Positions 21,814 to 29,550 of a DNA stretch of 34,307 nucleotides are shown here, piece by piece. This DNA comes from a virus. The notes under the pieces are model-generated. The model saw only the letters and a program-made list of their open reading frames with translations, ran no database searches and was not told where the DNA came from. Every line of letters begins with the position of its first letter. The first letter of the stretch is position 1. The stretch covers positions 1 to 34,307 of the IMG/VR virus record IMGVR_UViG_3300042154_000130. The stretch is one strand, 5' to 3'. Both the position numbers and the translations under genes were made by a program.

Positions 21814-22139
21814 TGGAATATGATCCACACGAAGCAATTAATTACATTTACACACACGCACCTAAGTATGCAGAAGCCAAGGGGCAATTGGCCCAGCTTG
21901 AAGCGTTTAAGTCTAGCCTTAAAGCCATTATGATGAAGAAGTCTAGTGAGCAAAGCCTTGGCGGTCAAGAGCGTGAAGCCTATTCAAGCCAAGAGTACCA
22001 AGACTTGTGCGTGGCTATAGGTAAGGCTACAGAAGATGCAGAAACCCTTAAATGGCAGATTACAGCCGCTACAATGCGCTTTGACGCATGGCGCACAGAG
22101 CAAGCCAGTAACCGCAACCTTGAAAAGATGACACGATGA
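21813..22139 (+). CDS. conserved phage protein, helical
   Basis: This 108-residue protein starts in a TAATG overlap and ends in an ATGA overlap. It is mostly helix, with a first helix AKGQLAQLEAFKSSLKAIMM, then a polar middle and a second helix KWQITAATMRFDAWRTEQ. I recognise this two-helix pattern from small early phage proteins near replication or recombination genes. No function is established to my knowledge. Confidence 0.62.
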   Translation: MEYDPHEAINYIYTHAPKYAEAKGQLAQLEAFKSSLKAIMMKKSSEQSLGGQEREAYSSQEYQDLCVAIGKATEDAETLKWQITAATMRFDAWRTEQASNRNLEKMTR

Positions 22140-22300
22140 TTCAATTAACCGAAGAATTCCTTATCCTAAAAACATTAATTCGTATGTATGATGAAGCACT
22201 AAAAAACAATAGTGCAATACTAATGATGGAAATTGCCGTAGATATTGCGGAATCAGCAGAAAAACTAGAACAACGCAGCGTAGATAACGCTAATGTATAG
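22136..22300 (+). CDS. small helical protein, 54 residues
   Basis: The frame starts in an ATGA overlap and ends TAG 22298-22300, overlapping the next ATG (22293) by 8 bases. The peptide is a run of amphipathic helix (EEFLILKTLIRMYDEALKNN and on) with an acidic end. Overlaps on both sides support a real gene. No family was recognised. Confidence 0.58.
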   Translation: MIQLTEEFLILKTLIRMYDEALKNNSAILMMEIAVDIAESAEKLEQRSVDNANV

Positions 22301-22583
22301 AAACAAACAATTGCTTGAAATTGTGCGTAATTTTCCGTGCCAAAACTGCGGAACTATAAACGGAACAATTGTTGCAGCGCACTCAAATCAACTTAGGGAT
22401 GGTAAAGGTCGTGGGATCAAAGCGTCAGATTACAGAGTTGCCAGCTTGTGTTACGAATGCCACGCAGAACTTGACCAAGGAACAAAAATGTCAAAAGCCG
22501 AAAGGGTGGAATTTTGGGAAGAAGCGCATAGAAAAACGATTGCCTTGCTATTTGAATCAGGCTTTTTACATACCAAAGTTTGA
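22293..22583 (+). CDS. DUF1364-like zinc-binding protein, possible nuclease
   Basis: This 96-residue protein has Cys16 and Cys19 (CQNCG), His30 in AAHSNQLRDGKGRG, and Cys53, Cys56 and His57 (LCYECHAELDQG). The arrangement matches the DUF1364 type found in lambdoid and other phages beside recombination genes, related in layout to HNH nucleases. It lies upstream of the PAPS-reductase-like and RusA genes, so a role in DNA processing is plausible. Activity has not been shown for the family as far as I know. A 14-codon frame (22588-22632) follows before the next gene. Confidence 0.72.
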   Translation: MYRNKQLLEIVRNFPCQNCGTINGTIVAAHSNQLRDGKGRGIKASDYRVASLCYECHAELDQGTKMSKAERVEFWEEAHRKTIALLFESGFLHTKV

Positions 22584-22624
22584 AGAAATGACCCAAGACA
22601 CCGTAGAATTATTGGAATTACTAA

Positions 22625-23371
22625 GTGAGTAGAGTTATTTCTTGGTTTTCTTGCGGTGCGGCAAGCGCAGTAGCGACCAAGCTGGCTATTGCTGAAAGCA
22701 AAACACCAGTTGAGGTGGTTTATTGTCATGTTGCAGAAGAACATCCTGATAACTTACGCTTTATGAAAGACTGCGAAAAATGGTTTGGGCAACCAATTAA
22801 AGTTATTCAGAATGAAAAATACAACGGCAGCATTTACGAAGTATTTGAAAAGCGTAAGTACATTGTCGGTATTGGTGGTGCGCCATGTACCGTACACCTT
22901 AAAAAAGATATGCGTAAAGCGTTTGAATTGCCTAATGACAGACAAGTATTTGGCTACACCGCAGAAGAACAAGACCGTGTAGATCGTTTTATTGACGCTA
23001 ACAATAATGTTAATTTATGGTCAATTCTTATAGATAAAGGGCTGGGCAAGTCTGATTGCTTGGCTATGATTGATCGAGCAGGGATTGAATTGCCAGCAAT
23101 GTACAAGTTAGGCTATCAAAACAACAATTGTATAGGGTGCGTTAAGGGTGGCTTGGGTTACTGGAATAAGATTCGGCACGACTTTCCCGAGCAATTTGAC
23201 CGCATGGCAGGCATAGAGCGTACAGTCGGGGCAAAGATACTCAAACATAAAGGTGAGCGTATTTGGCTTACTGAACTACCCTTAAATGCGGGCGATTATC
23301 CTACCGAACAATCAATTGAATGCGGAATCTTTTGCCACATGGCAGAATCAGACATAAATGCTAGTACTTAA
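22625..23371 (+). CDS. PAPS-reductase-like PP-loop protein
   Basis: This 248-residue protein starts at GTG 22625. Residues 8-17 (FSCGAASAVA) form a modified PP-loop that binds the ATP-type pyrophosphate of adenylated sulphur donors. Cysteines at 88 (GAPCT), 169 and 172 (NCIGC), and 233 and 237 (ECGIFC) could hold an iron-sulphur cluster or zinc, as in PAPS reductases and DndC-type enzymes. Phage members of this family are common but their job is uncertain. It sits between a zinc protein and RusA, 0.8 kb from the glycosyltransferase, so nucleotide or DNA modification is an attractive idea without proof. Start and fold are well supported. Confidence 0.82.
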   Translation: MSRVISWFSCGAASAVATKLAIAESKTPVEVVYCHVAEEHPDNLRFMKDCEKWFGQPIKVIQNEKYNGSIYEVFEKRKYIVGIGGAPCTVHLKKDMRKAFELPNDRQVFGYTAEEQDRVDRFIDANNNVNLWSILIDKGLGKSDCLAMIDRAGIELPAMYKLGYQNNNCIGCVKGGLGYWNKIRHDFPEQFDRMAGIERTVGAKILKHKGERIWLTELPLNAGDYPTEQSIECGIFCHMAESDINAST

Positions 23372-23735
23372 CCTACCCCTGCCGCCTAGCGTAAACAGCT
23401 ACCGCACCATATTCCGTAACAGAATGGGCATAAGCAAGGCTGGCAAAGAGTTTAAAGCACAGGTTTCTGACTATGTAGTTGAGTACAAAGTGCCAAAGCT
23501 AGGCGATGCACGGCTTGAAATGAAGGTGGTGCTATATCCCCGTGACCGCAGAAAACAAGACATTGATAATCGAATCAAGGCTTTATGGGATGCGTTAGGT
23601 GATGCTGGCGTATTTGACGATGACGAGCAAATTGATGTTTTGGTTATTGAACGGGGCGAAATAAAAAAAGGCGGTGGATGCTTGGTACTTATTGATATTC
23701 TTGATAAAATAGAAGAAAATGCACCCATAAAATAA
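23358..23735 (+). CDS. rusA: RusA-family Holliday junction resolvase
   Basis: This 125-residue protein has the RusA layout. It opens LNLPLPPSVNSYRTIFRN, then KQDIDNRIKALWDALGDAGV with Asp68, Asp70 and Lys74. FDDDEQID supplies the third acid (Asp88 or 89). These match the Asp/Asp/Lys/Asp set of E. coli RusA. It cuts four-way junctions made by recombination or replication and can clear branches before packaging. It overlaps the PAPS-reductase-like gene by 14 bases. Length is normal. Confidence 0.9.
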   Translation: MLVLNLPLPPSVNSYRTIFRNRMGISKAGKEFKAQVSDYVVEYKVPKLGDARLEMKVVLYPRDRRKQDIDNRIKALWDALGDAGVFDDDEQIDVLVIERGEIKKGGGCLVLIDILDKIEENAPIK

Positions 23736-23743
23736 GGATTCGT

Positions 23744-24103
23744 ATGGAAAAGTCAATGGCGTTGTTTCTAGCAACCATGCTGCATTCGGGTACAAACGCC
23801 CATTTTTTCCATTGGGCTACCAAGTCTTATGCTAAACACAAGGCATTGGGCAGTTTTTACGACAAAATTATTGATTTAACCGATGATCTAGCCGAAACCT
23901 ATTTTGGCATTTACGGTCAAATTACTGACTTTCCAGCCACATACCATATGCCTAAAGAGCCATTGGCTTATATGCAATCCTTACAGCGGTTTGTAAAAGA
24001 TGCACGGTCAGACCTGCCAATGGATTCCGAGATCGTTCAATTGATCGACAATATCGCCCAAGAGATCGACACCACCATTTATTTACTTAAATTTAAGGCT
24101 TAA
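23744..24103 (+). CDS. ferritin/Dps-like phage protein (DUF5856-type)
   Basis: This 119-residue all-helical protein contains LHSGTNAHFFHWATKSYAKH then FYDKIIDLTDDLAETYFG. The His-x-x-His-like cluster and the spaced acids resemble the ferritin/Dps four-helix class as seen in the phage family DUF5856. It may bind DNA or metal or just share the fold. A ribosome site (AAGG) precedes ATG by 6-7 bases. It starts a run of small genes leading to the terminase. Confidence 0.66.
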   Translation: MEKSMALFLATMLHSGTNAHFFHWATKSYAKHKALGSFYDKIIDLTDDLAETYFGIYGQITDFPATYHMPKEPLAYMQSLQRFVKDARSDLPMDSEIVQLIDNIAQEIDTTIYLLKFKA

Positions 24104-24105
24104 TT

Positions 24106-24438
24106 ATGGATTCTGCTGAAAAATTAGCGGCTATATTGCGTAATTTGGATGTAGGCGGCAGGGCTATGGATGTGGGTAAAGCTGGAACAATGTATCAAGG
24201 CAGATTAGGTTATAACTTTCCTGTTGGACAAAACGCAAACATAGGCGTAGGCGCAGCAGGAATGGGTTTTGCAGACAATCGCTACAACATTCCATCAAGG
24301 GTTACTGGTGTGGATTTAAGCTACGGAACGCCAAACCAAAGCATTTCTGCTGGTTATTACCCCAATAAATCACAGTTTATGGGCGAACCAATGGGTGCTG
24401 GCGGTGTAAGTTTGATGTACAGAAAATCATTTGATTAA
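24106..24438 (+). CDS. Gly-rich beta-strand protein of unknown function
   Basis: This 110-residue protein has a short helical start (MDSAEKLAAILRNL), then alternating strands rich in Gly and aromatic residues: GRLGYNFPVGQNANIGVGAAG, VTGVDLSYGTPNQSISAGYY and GGVSLMYRKSFD. The pattern resembles part of an outer-membrane barrel, but there is no signal peptide and the length is short. It could be a virion protein. No family was recognised. Confidence 0.58.
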   Translation: MDSAEKLAAILRNLDVGGRAMDVGKAGTMYQGRLGYNFPVGQNANIGVGAAGMGFADNRYNIPSRVTGVDLSYGTPNQSISAGYYPNKSQFMGEPMGAGGVSLMYRKSFD

Positions 24439-24447
24439 GGAATAATT

Positions 24448-24633
24448 ATGCCGTTAGACAAGTCAGGCAGCGCAAAAGCAGTCGGCAAGAACATCAAAGC
24501 TGAGATGAAAGCTGGCAAGCCAAAAAAACAGGCAGTAGCCATTGCACTTAGCGTTGAGCGTGAAAACGCCAAAGGTGACCGCAAAGCTAGGCTAGAAGAT
24601 GCCTACGCCAAGTATATTGAAGAAAAAGCATGA
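24448..24633 (+). CDS. small basic phage protein (DUF6496-like)
   Basis: This 61-residue protein begins MPLDKSGSAKAVGKNIKAEM and continues KAGKPKKQAVAIALSVE, a motif common in small phage proteins near terminase genes. It is strongly basic in its first half, so nucleic-acid binding is likely. It has a strong ribosome site (AAGGAATAATT) and overlaps the next gene by 4 bases. The function is unknown. Confidence 0.66.
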   Translation: MPLDKSGSAKAVGKNIKAEMKAGKPKKQAVAIALSVERENAKGDRKARLEDAYAKYIEEKA

Positions 24634-24896
24634 GTAGAAGGGATGACATTCGTGCCGCAGTAGAAAAGCACGATAAACCCATTGCCAAGACAACTAAAGG
24701 CAAAGGCCGTCATTACCAATCAGTAGAAGAAGGCGCAGGTATGACCGCAGCAGGGCGCAAAGCATACAACGCTAAGAACAACGCTAATTTACAAGCACCC
24801 CAATCTAGTGGCCCAAGGCACGATAGTTTCTGTGCAAGGTCAGCAGGATGGACTGGGGAACGGGGCAAAGCAGCAAGAGCAAGGTGGAAATGTTAA
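24630..24896 (+). CDS. small basic phage protein
   Basis: This 88-residue protein starts in an ATGA overlap. It contains GAGMTAAGRKAYNAKNNANL and SGPRHDSFCARSAGW, a pair of motifs I have seen in small basic proteins of podovirus-like genomes close to terminase. It is rich in Lys, Arg, Ala and Gly and is likely to bind DNA or RNA or be packaged. No function is known. The TAA stop overlaps the next ATG by one base. Confidence 0.65.
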   Translation: MSRRDDIRAAVEKHDKPIAKTTKGKGRHYQSVEEGAGMTAAGRKAYNAKNNANLQAPQSSGPRHDSFCARSAGWTGERGKAARARWKC

Positions 24897-25078
24897 TGAA
24901 AAACGGACTATACGCAAATATTCACGCTAAACGGGCTAGGATCAAAGCTGGTTCAGGCGAAAAGATGGCTAAAAAGGGTGCAGAAGGCAGACCCAGCGCA
25001 CAAGACTTTAAAGATGCTGCTAAGACTGCCAAACCTACACGCAGAGAAATGATCGCTTCTAAGATGAAAGATATGTAA
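24896..25078 (+). CDS. small basic phage protein
   Basis: I place the start at ATG 24896 in a TAATG overlap, giving 60 residues. ATG 24890 is an alternative and a still longer frame from 24848 would run through the previous gene. The peptide MKNGLYANIHAKRARIKAGS then GEKMAKKGAEG is a common signature of small phage proteins near the terminase genes. It is very basic, and its function is unknown. The stop overlaps the next ATG. Confidence 0.65.
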   Translation: MKNGLYANIHAKRARIKAGSGEKMAKKGAEGRPSAQDFKDAAKTAKPTRREMIASKMKDM

Positions 25079-25236
25079 TGACCCCAATTACCCCAATGAG
25101 CCGTAAATATAAGAAAGAAGATGCAATGCTGCGTAAAGAGCATACATCTACCTTAGAAAAGAATCAGGCTGACCGCATTGCCCGTAGGAAGCTGATCGCT
25201 AACAAACTTAAAGACTTGGATAAAGAGGTAAAATAG
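25078..25236 (+). CDS. small basic protein, 52 residues
   Basis: The frame starts in a TAATG overlap and ends TAG 25234-25236. The peptide is a charged helix with many Lys and Arg (MSRKYKKEDAMLRKEHTS, then RIARRKLIANKLKDL). It belongs to the string of small basic genes before the terminase. No family was recognised. The operator at 25245-25258 follows directly. Confidence 0.55.
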   Translation: MTPITPMSRKYKKEDAMLRKEHTSTLEKNQADRIARRKLIANKLKDLDKEVK

Positions 25237-25244
25237 TAGTAGAA

Positions 25245-25258
25245 TTAACTTATCTTAA
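25245..25258 (+). promoter_or_regulatory. operator palindrome upstream of the terminase genes
   Basis: TTAACTTATCTTAA differs from the TTAAG-N4-CTTAA palindrome by one base in the left arm and has the same TTAT centre spacing. It lies 20 bases before the small terminase ATG. Promoter boxes around it are weak: TATCTT (25251-25256) could be a -10 box but has no good -35. It may link late transcription to the same regulator as the early promoters. Confidence 0.55.
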
Positions 25259-25277
25259 TCAACCACTTGGATAAGGT

Positions 25278-25601
25278 ATGCAATCTAAAGTAGAAAATCC
25301 TAGAAAAAGGGGTGGAAAGCCAAAAGGATCGCCCAAGACTGGTGGCAGACAAGCTGGTACACCTAACAAAGCTACGGGGGCTGCTCGACTAGCTTTTGCT
25401 GCGTTTGTTGATAACAATGCAGACAAATTACAAGAATGGCTAGACGCTATTGCTACTAATGATAAGCATGGCCCTAAAGTAGCGTTTGATTGCCTTATGC
25501 AGGTAGCTGAGTTCCATGTTCCTAAACTAGCCCGTACTGAGGTAGTAGGCGTAGAAGATGAACCAGTTAAACATATTCACGAACATAGCTTCTTAGATTG
25601 A
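25278..25601 (+). CDS. putative terminase small subunit / DNA-binding protein
   Basis: This 107-residue protein has a basic, Gly-rich start with KTGGRQAGTPNKATGAARLA, as in phage small terminases and DUF5681-type proteins. A helical part (FVDNNADKLQEWLDAI) and AEFHVPKLARTE follow. It should recognise the packaging site and load the large subunit. Its TGA overlaps the TTG start of the large terminase gene (TTGA), the usual pairing. The assignment rests on position and the N-terminal motif. Confidence 0.72.
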   Translation: MQSKVENPRKRGGKPKGSPKTGGRQAGTPNKATGAARLAFAAFVDNNADKLQEWLDAIATNDKHGPKVAFDCLMQVAEFHVPKLARTEVVGVEDEPVKHIHEHSFLD

Positions 25602-26947
25602 AAGAAGTTAAGCACCAGTACCGCTATCCCTATAAAGCACGGGAAGCGTTTTTAGACTTTCACAGACGCGAACAACGCTGGGCAGTCTTAGTCTGTCACA
25701 GAAGGGCAGGAAAGACCGTAGCGACCATTGCGGACATTATCCGTAGGGCAGTTATGGAAAAGAAAGAAAACGCTAGGTACGCTTATATTGCCCCTTTCTA
25801 CGCACAAGCTAAAAACATTGCTTGGGATTACTTACTTAGGTTTGCAGAACCAGCCATAGTTAAAGCCAATCAATCTGAGTTATGGGTAGAATTAGTTAAT
25901 GGGGCTAAGATCAGGCTATTTGGTGCTGATAATCCCGATGCCCTGCGTGGTTTATACCTTGATGGCGTAGTGCTGGATGAATACGCAGACATGAAACCTA
26001 GGCTTTGGGGCGAGATTGTGCGGCCTTTACTTACAGATAGACAAGGCTGGGCTACCTTTATTGGTACGCCAAAGGGCCATAATGCCTTTTATGATATATA
26101 CAACGAAGCCCAAAAAAGCCCCAATTGGTATGTTAAGACCCTAAGAGCCGACCAGTCAGGACTGCTGCCTGAAGCTGAATTACTGGATGCACAGGCTACT
26201 ATGTCAGACAACCAGTACGAGCAAGAGTTCCTATGTAGCTTTGAAGCCGCCATTCTTGGTGCTTACTATGGTCAGGAAATGCGTAGAATCACGGACTTAG
26301 AGCGTATTACCACCGTAGACTATGACCCGATGTTCCCCTGCCATACTGCTTGGGACTTAGGATTTAACGATTCCACTAGCATTTGGTGGTTTCAGGTGGT
26401 TTATGGGGAGATACGGGTACTGGATCACCACTCTAGTAACGGTCAAGCTATACCGTTTTACACCATGCTGCTAGACCAAAAAGAGGATGAGTTTGGGTAC
26501 AAATATGGCTACCATTACCTGCCGCATGACGCTAGAGCAAAAACACTAGCAAGCGGTGGAAAGAGCATAATTGAACAAATTTCTGCAAAAATTGACATAA
26601 AACATCTAAAAATCGTACCAAATCTGTCAATTCAAGACGGAATACAGGCAACACGACTTGCATTAACCCGTGCTTGGTTTGATAATAGATGCGAAGAAGG
26701 TATCGAATGTTTGCGTCAATACCAAAGAGAGTGGAACGATGATAAAAAATGTTTTAATGACCGCCCGAAACACGATTTTACGAGCCACTCTGCCGATGCG
26801 TTCCGCTATCTCAGCATTGTTTGGAAAGACGAAGATAGCCCTATCTTGTCGGATTCAAGAGTTAAAGGCCTTCATGTCGGGCAAACGGATGTAACGCTAG
26901 ACGAAATGTGGAAACAAACCCCCAAAGTAATTAACAGGAGAATTTAA
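25598..26947 (+). CDS. terL: terminase large subunit
   Basis: This 449-residue ATPase-nuclease packages DNA through the portal. It starts at TTG inside the previous stop. The ATPase part has Walker A at residues 34-40 (HRRAGKT), Walker B with VVLDEY (124-129) and the coupling motif IGTPKG (155-160). The nuclease part has DLGFND (253-258), YLPHDA (307-312) and HSADAFRY (396-403), which supply the metal-binding acids. The length is normal for podovirus terminases. Both domains appear complete. Confidence 0.95.
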   Translation: MKEVKHQYRYPYKAREAFLDFHRREQRWAVLVCHRRAGKTVATIADIIRRAVMEKKENARYAYIAPFYAQAKNIAWDYLLRFAEPAIVKANQSELWVELVNGAKIRLFGADNPDALRGLYLDGVVLDEYADMKPRLWGEIVRPLLTDRQGWATFIGTPKGHNAFYDIYNEAQKSPNWYVKTLRADQSGLLPEAELLDAQATMSDNQYEQEFLCSFEAAILGAYYGQEMRRITDLERITTVDYDPMFPCHTAWDLGFNDSTSIWWFQVVYGEIRVLDHHSSNGQAIPFYTMLLDQKEDEFGYKYGYHYLPHDARAKTLASGGKSIIEQISAKIDIKHLKIVPNLSIQDGIQATRLALTRAWFDNRCEEGIECLRQYQREWNDDKKCFNDRPKHDFTSHSADAFRYLSIVWKDEDSPILSDSRVKGLHVGQTDVTLDEMWKQTPKVINRRI

Positions 26948-27250
26948 ATGACAACAGCAGCCGCAACATTTGCACTACCCTACGAGCACGTAGCAGCTTC
27001 ACAAACAGCCCAAGTATTAGGCACAACAGGCGCAACTGGCGATTATTTACACCGTTTAGTCATTACTGTAGGAACTGCCGCAACTAGCACAGTAAGCCTT
27101 TTAGACAATACTACATCCCATGTATTAGTAGCCGCCAATACTGCAATCGGTGTTTATTCCATTGAAATAAATACTTTTTCTAAAAATGGTGCTTGGAAAA
27201 TAACAACGGGTGCTGGTGCTGAAGTAGTTGCAGTAGGTAACTTTACCTAA
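26948..27250 (+). CDS. small beta-rich virion protein between terminase and portal
   Basis: This 100-residue protein starts right after the terminase stop with an AGGAGAA ribosome site. It reads YEHVAASQTAQVLGTTGATG, then DYLHRLVITVGTAATSTVSL and GVYSIEINTFSKNGAWKIT, an all-beta pattern known from small phage proteins in this slot. It may decorate the head or tail. No experimental role is known to me. Confidence 0.68.
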   Translation: MTTAAATFALPYEHVAASQTAQVLGTTGATGDYLHRLVITVGTAATSTVSLLDNTTSHVLVAANTAIGVYSIEINTFSKNGAWKITTGAGAEVVAVGNFT

Positions 27251-27258
27251 GGATTAAT

Positions 27259-29550
27259 ATGGATCATACATACGAAGATTGGTATAACTGCATCGCCCAG
27301 TACGAGCGTACATTTAAGGAATGGGAAGGTCGTGCCGATAAGATCGTTAAACGATACCGTGACGAATCCCGAAGCCGCAACAATCCTAATGCTAAGTTCA
27401 ATATCTTGTGGAGCAATGTACAGACCATTACCCCAGCGGTATTTGCAAGACTGCCAAGACCCGATGTAAGCCGTAGATTCCGTGATAACGACCCTATTGG
27501 TCGTGTAGCGTCAATGATGCTAGAACGGGCTTTAGAGTACGAAATTGAGCATTATGGTGACTATGCCAGCGCAATGAAACAATGCGTTCAAGACCGTTTA
27601 CTGGGTGGGCGCGGTACGGCATGGGTGCGCTACGAACCACATATTGTTGGTCAAATGGGTGGTGAAGCTGGCGATGCACCTGAAGATGGCTTCCAAGTTA
27701 CTGAAGATACAGACGAAGCTGAAACCGAAGGCGGCATTTACCGTGAGAACCAAGAGCGTATTGAGTATGAGTGCGCCCCAGTCGATTATGTGTATTGGCG
27801 TGACTTTGGTATGACCGTTGCCCGTACATGGGAAGAAGTAACCGCAGTATGGCGCAAGGTCTATATGGAACGAGCCGCCCTTGTTGAACGCTTTGGTGAA
27901 GAACTCGGTGGGCGTATCCCATTAGATACAAAGCCTGAAACATCCAAGTCATTTAATGAAAAGATGGGCGAAGGTTCACGGGAAGCGTTGATCTATGAGA
28001 TTTGGGATAAATCCACAGGTCAAGTGATTTGGCTATCTAAGTCGATGGGCAAGATTCTTGATACCCGTGACGATCCGTTGCAGCTTGAAAACTTTTGGCC
28101 TTGCCCAAAACCTATGTTCTCTACCCTTACAACAGACAGCCTAATACCTGTACCTGATTTTGTACTGTACCAAGACCAAGCCCGTCAGCTAGACACGCTT
28201 GCAGATCGAATTGATGGTTTCATTCATGCCCTTAAAGTGCGTGGCGTATACGATGCAGCAGAGCCTAGCCTTGCCCGTTTGTTTACGGAAGGCGAGAACA
28301 ACGCATTGCTGCCAGTTAAGAACTACGGTGCATTTAGCGAAAAAGGCGGCATGGCTGGGGCTATTAACCTAGTAGACATTCGCCCAATTGCTGAAGGTTT
28401 GCAGATGGCTTACACGGCTATGGAACAGGTAAAGGGCCAAATCTACGAGATTATGGGCATTGCTGATATTCAGCGTGGTCAGACAGACCCTAACGAAACA
28501 CTAGGCGCACAGATTATTAAGTCAAACAACGCTTCAGGGCGTTTAAAGACCATGCAACACGCAGTAGTAGATTTTGCTACTGCTCTGCTACAGATCAAAG
28601 CGCAGATTATTTGCCAGCATTTTACCGAAGATACTATTATTAAGATCAGCGGTGCAATGCAATTAAGCCCACAAGATCAAGCACTTATCCCACAAGCATT
28701 GCAACTTCTAAAAGACGAACCAGCTAAGAACTTCCGTATCGAAGTAACTAGCGATTCCATGATTTATCAGGATGAGCAGCAGGAAAAGCAGGATCGTGTA
28801 GAGTTCCTAACCGCTGTAAGTGGCTTTATGCAGACCGCATTGCCAGTAGCACAGGGCGCACCTGAACTTACCCCATTGCTCATGGAGATGCTGAAGTTTG
28901 GCGTAACAGCATTTAAAGCTGGTAAAGGCATGGAAGGTTTGATTGACGAAACAGCAGACAAGTTCCGCAATCAAGCCAAGGCAGCCGAAGGACAACCCAA
29001 GCCACCTAGCCCTGAAATGCAGAAGTTACAGATGCAAGCCCAAATGGAGCAGACCAAACTGCAAGCCCAATCACAGGCTAAACAAGCTGAAATGCAGATG
29101 CAAATGCAACTTGAGCAACAGAAAATGCAGATGCAGATGGAACTTGAGAAGGCCAAGCAAGAGTACCAAGCCCAAGAGAACCAGCTTAAATTCCAATTGG
29201 AAGAACAGCGCAATATGATGGATCGTGAGATGGAAATGAAGGTCGCTCAGATGAAAATGAACACCGAGCGCAATACTCAGGTCTTGCTTGCCCACATTAA
29301 CAACGGTGCAAAGATCGAAGTAGCCCGTATTGGTGCTGATGAATCTAGCGGTGAACAGGCTTATATGACCGAAATGGATATGGCTAAATCAATGGAACAC
29401 CCATTGCAACCGATTGCCGATGCTATTGGTCAAAGCAACCAACAGATGACCCTTGCATTGTCTGATTTGGTAAACACCATAAACGAGAACCACAATAGAC
29501 CGAAGCAAGTATTACGGGGTCAAGACGGTAAAATTATCGGGGTTCAATAA
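27259..29550 (+). CDS. portal protein (P22-like)
   Basis: This 763-residue protein is the dodecameric ring through which DNA enters and leaves. The N-terminus (WYNCIAQYERTFKEWEGRAD, then NILWSNVQTITPAVFARLPRP) is the standard opening of P22-type portals. Residues about 390-425 (IYEIMGIADIQRG, then LGAQIIKSNNASG) are another hallmark. From about 585 to 670 lies a Gln/Met-rich coiled coil, corresponding to the long barrel of P22-like portals. The size is close to that of P22 gp1 (725). Assignment is firm. Confidence 0.92.
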   Translation: MDHTYEDWYNCIAQYERTFKEWEGRADKIVKRYRDESRSRNNPNAKFNILWSNVQTITPAVFARLPRPDVSRRFRDNDPIGRVASMMLERALEYEIEHYGDYASAMKQCVQDRLLGGRGTAWVRYEPHIVGQMGGEAGDAPEDGFQVTEDTDEAETEGGIYRENQERIEYECAPVDYVYWRDFGMTVARTWEEVTAVWRKVYMERAALVERFGEELGGRIPLDTKPETSKSFNEKMGEGSREALIYEIWDKSTGQVIWLSKSMGKILDTRDDPLQLENFWPCPKPMFSTLTTDSLIPVPDFVLYQDQARQLDTLADRIDGFIHALKVRGVYDAAEPSLARLFTEGENNALLPVKNYGAFSEKGGMAGAINLVDIRPIAEGLQMAYTAMEQVKGQIYEIMGIADIQRGQTDPNETLGAQIIKSNNASGRLKTMQHAVVDFATALLQIKAQIICQHFTEDTIIKISGAMQLSPQDQALIPQALQLLKDEPAKNFRIEVTSDSMIYQDEQQEKQDRVEFLTAVSGFMQTALPVAQGAPELTPLLMEMLKFGVTAFKAGKGMEGLIDETADKFRNQAKAAEGQPKPPSPEMQKLQMQAQMEQTKLQAQSQAKQAEMQMQMQLEQQKMQMQMELEKAKQEYQAQENQLKFQLEEQRNMMDREMEMKVAQMKMNTERNTQVLLAHINNGAKIEVARIGADESSGEQAYMTEMDMAKSMEHPLQPIADAIGQSNQQMTLALSDLVNTINENHNRPKQVLRGQDGKIIGVQ

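Noticed and set aside
22369-22632. 87-codon plus-strand frame overlapping the zinc protein and the PP-loop gene start
   Set aside because: Most of it is a shadow of the CxxC/CxxCH gene. Only the last 14 codons (22588-22632) are outside it, too little to call a gene, though they could couple translation to GTG 22625.
24088-24100. TTAAGGCTTAA as a sixth operator
   Set aside because: The arms are separated by one base instead of four and the site lies at the end of a gene without a promoter.
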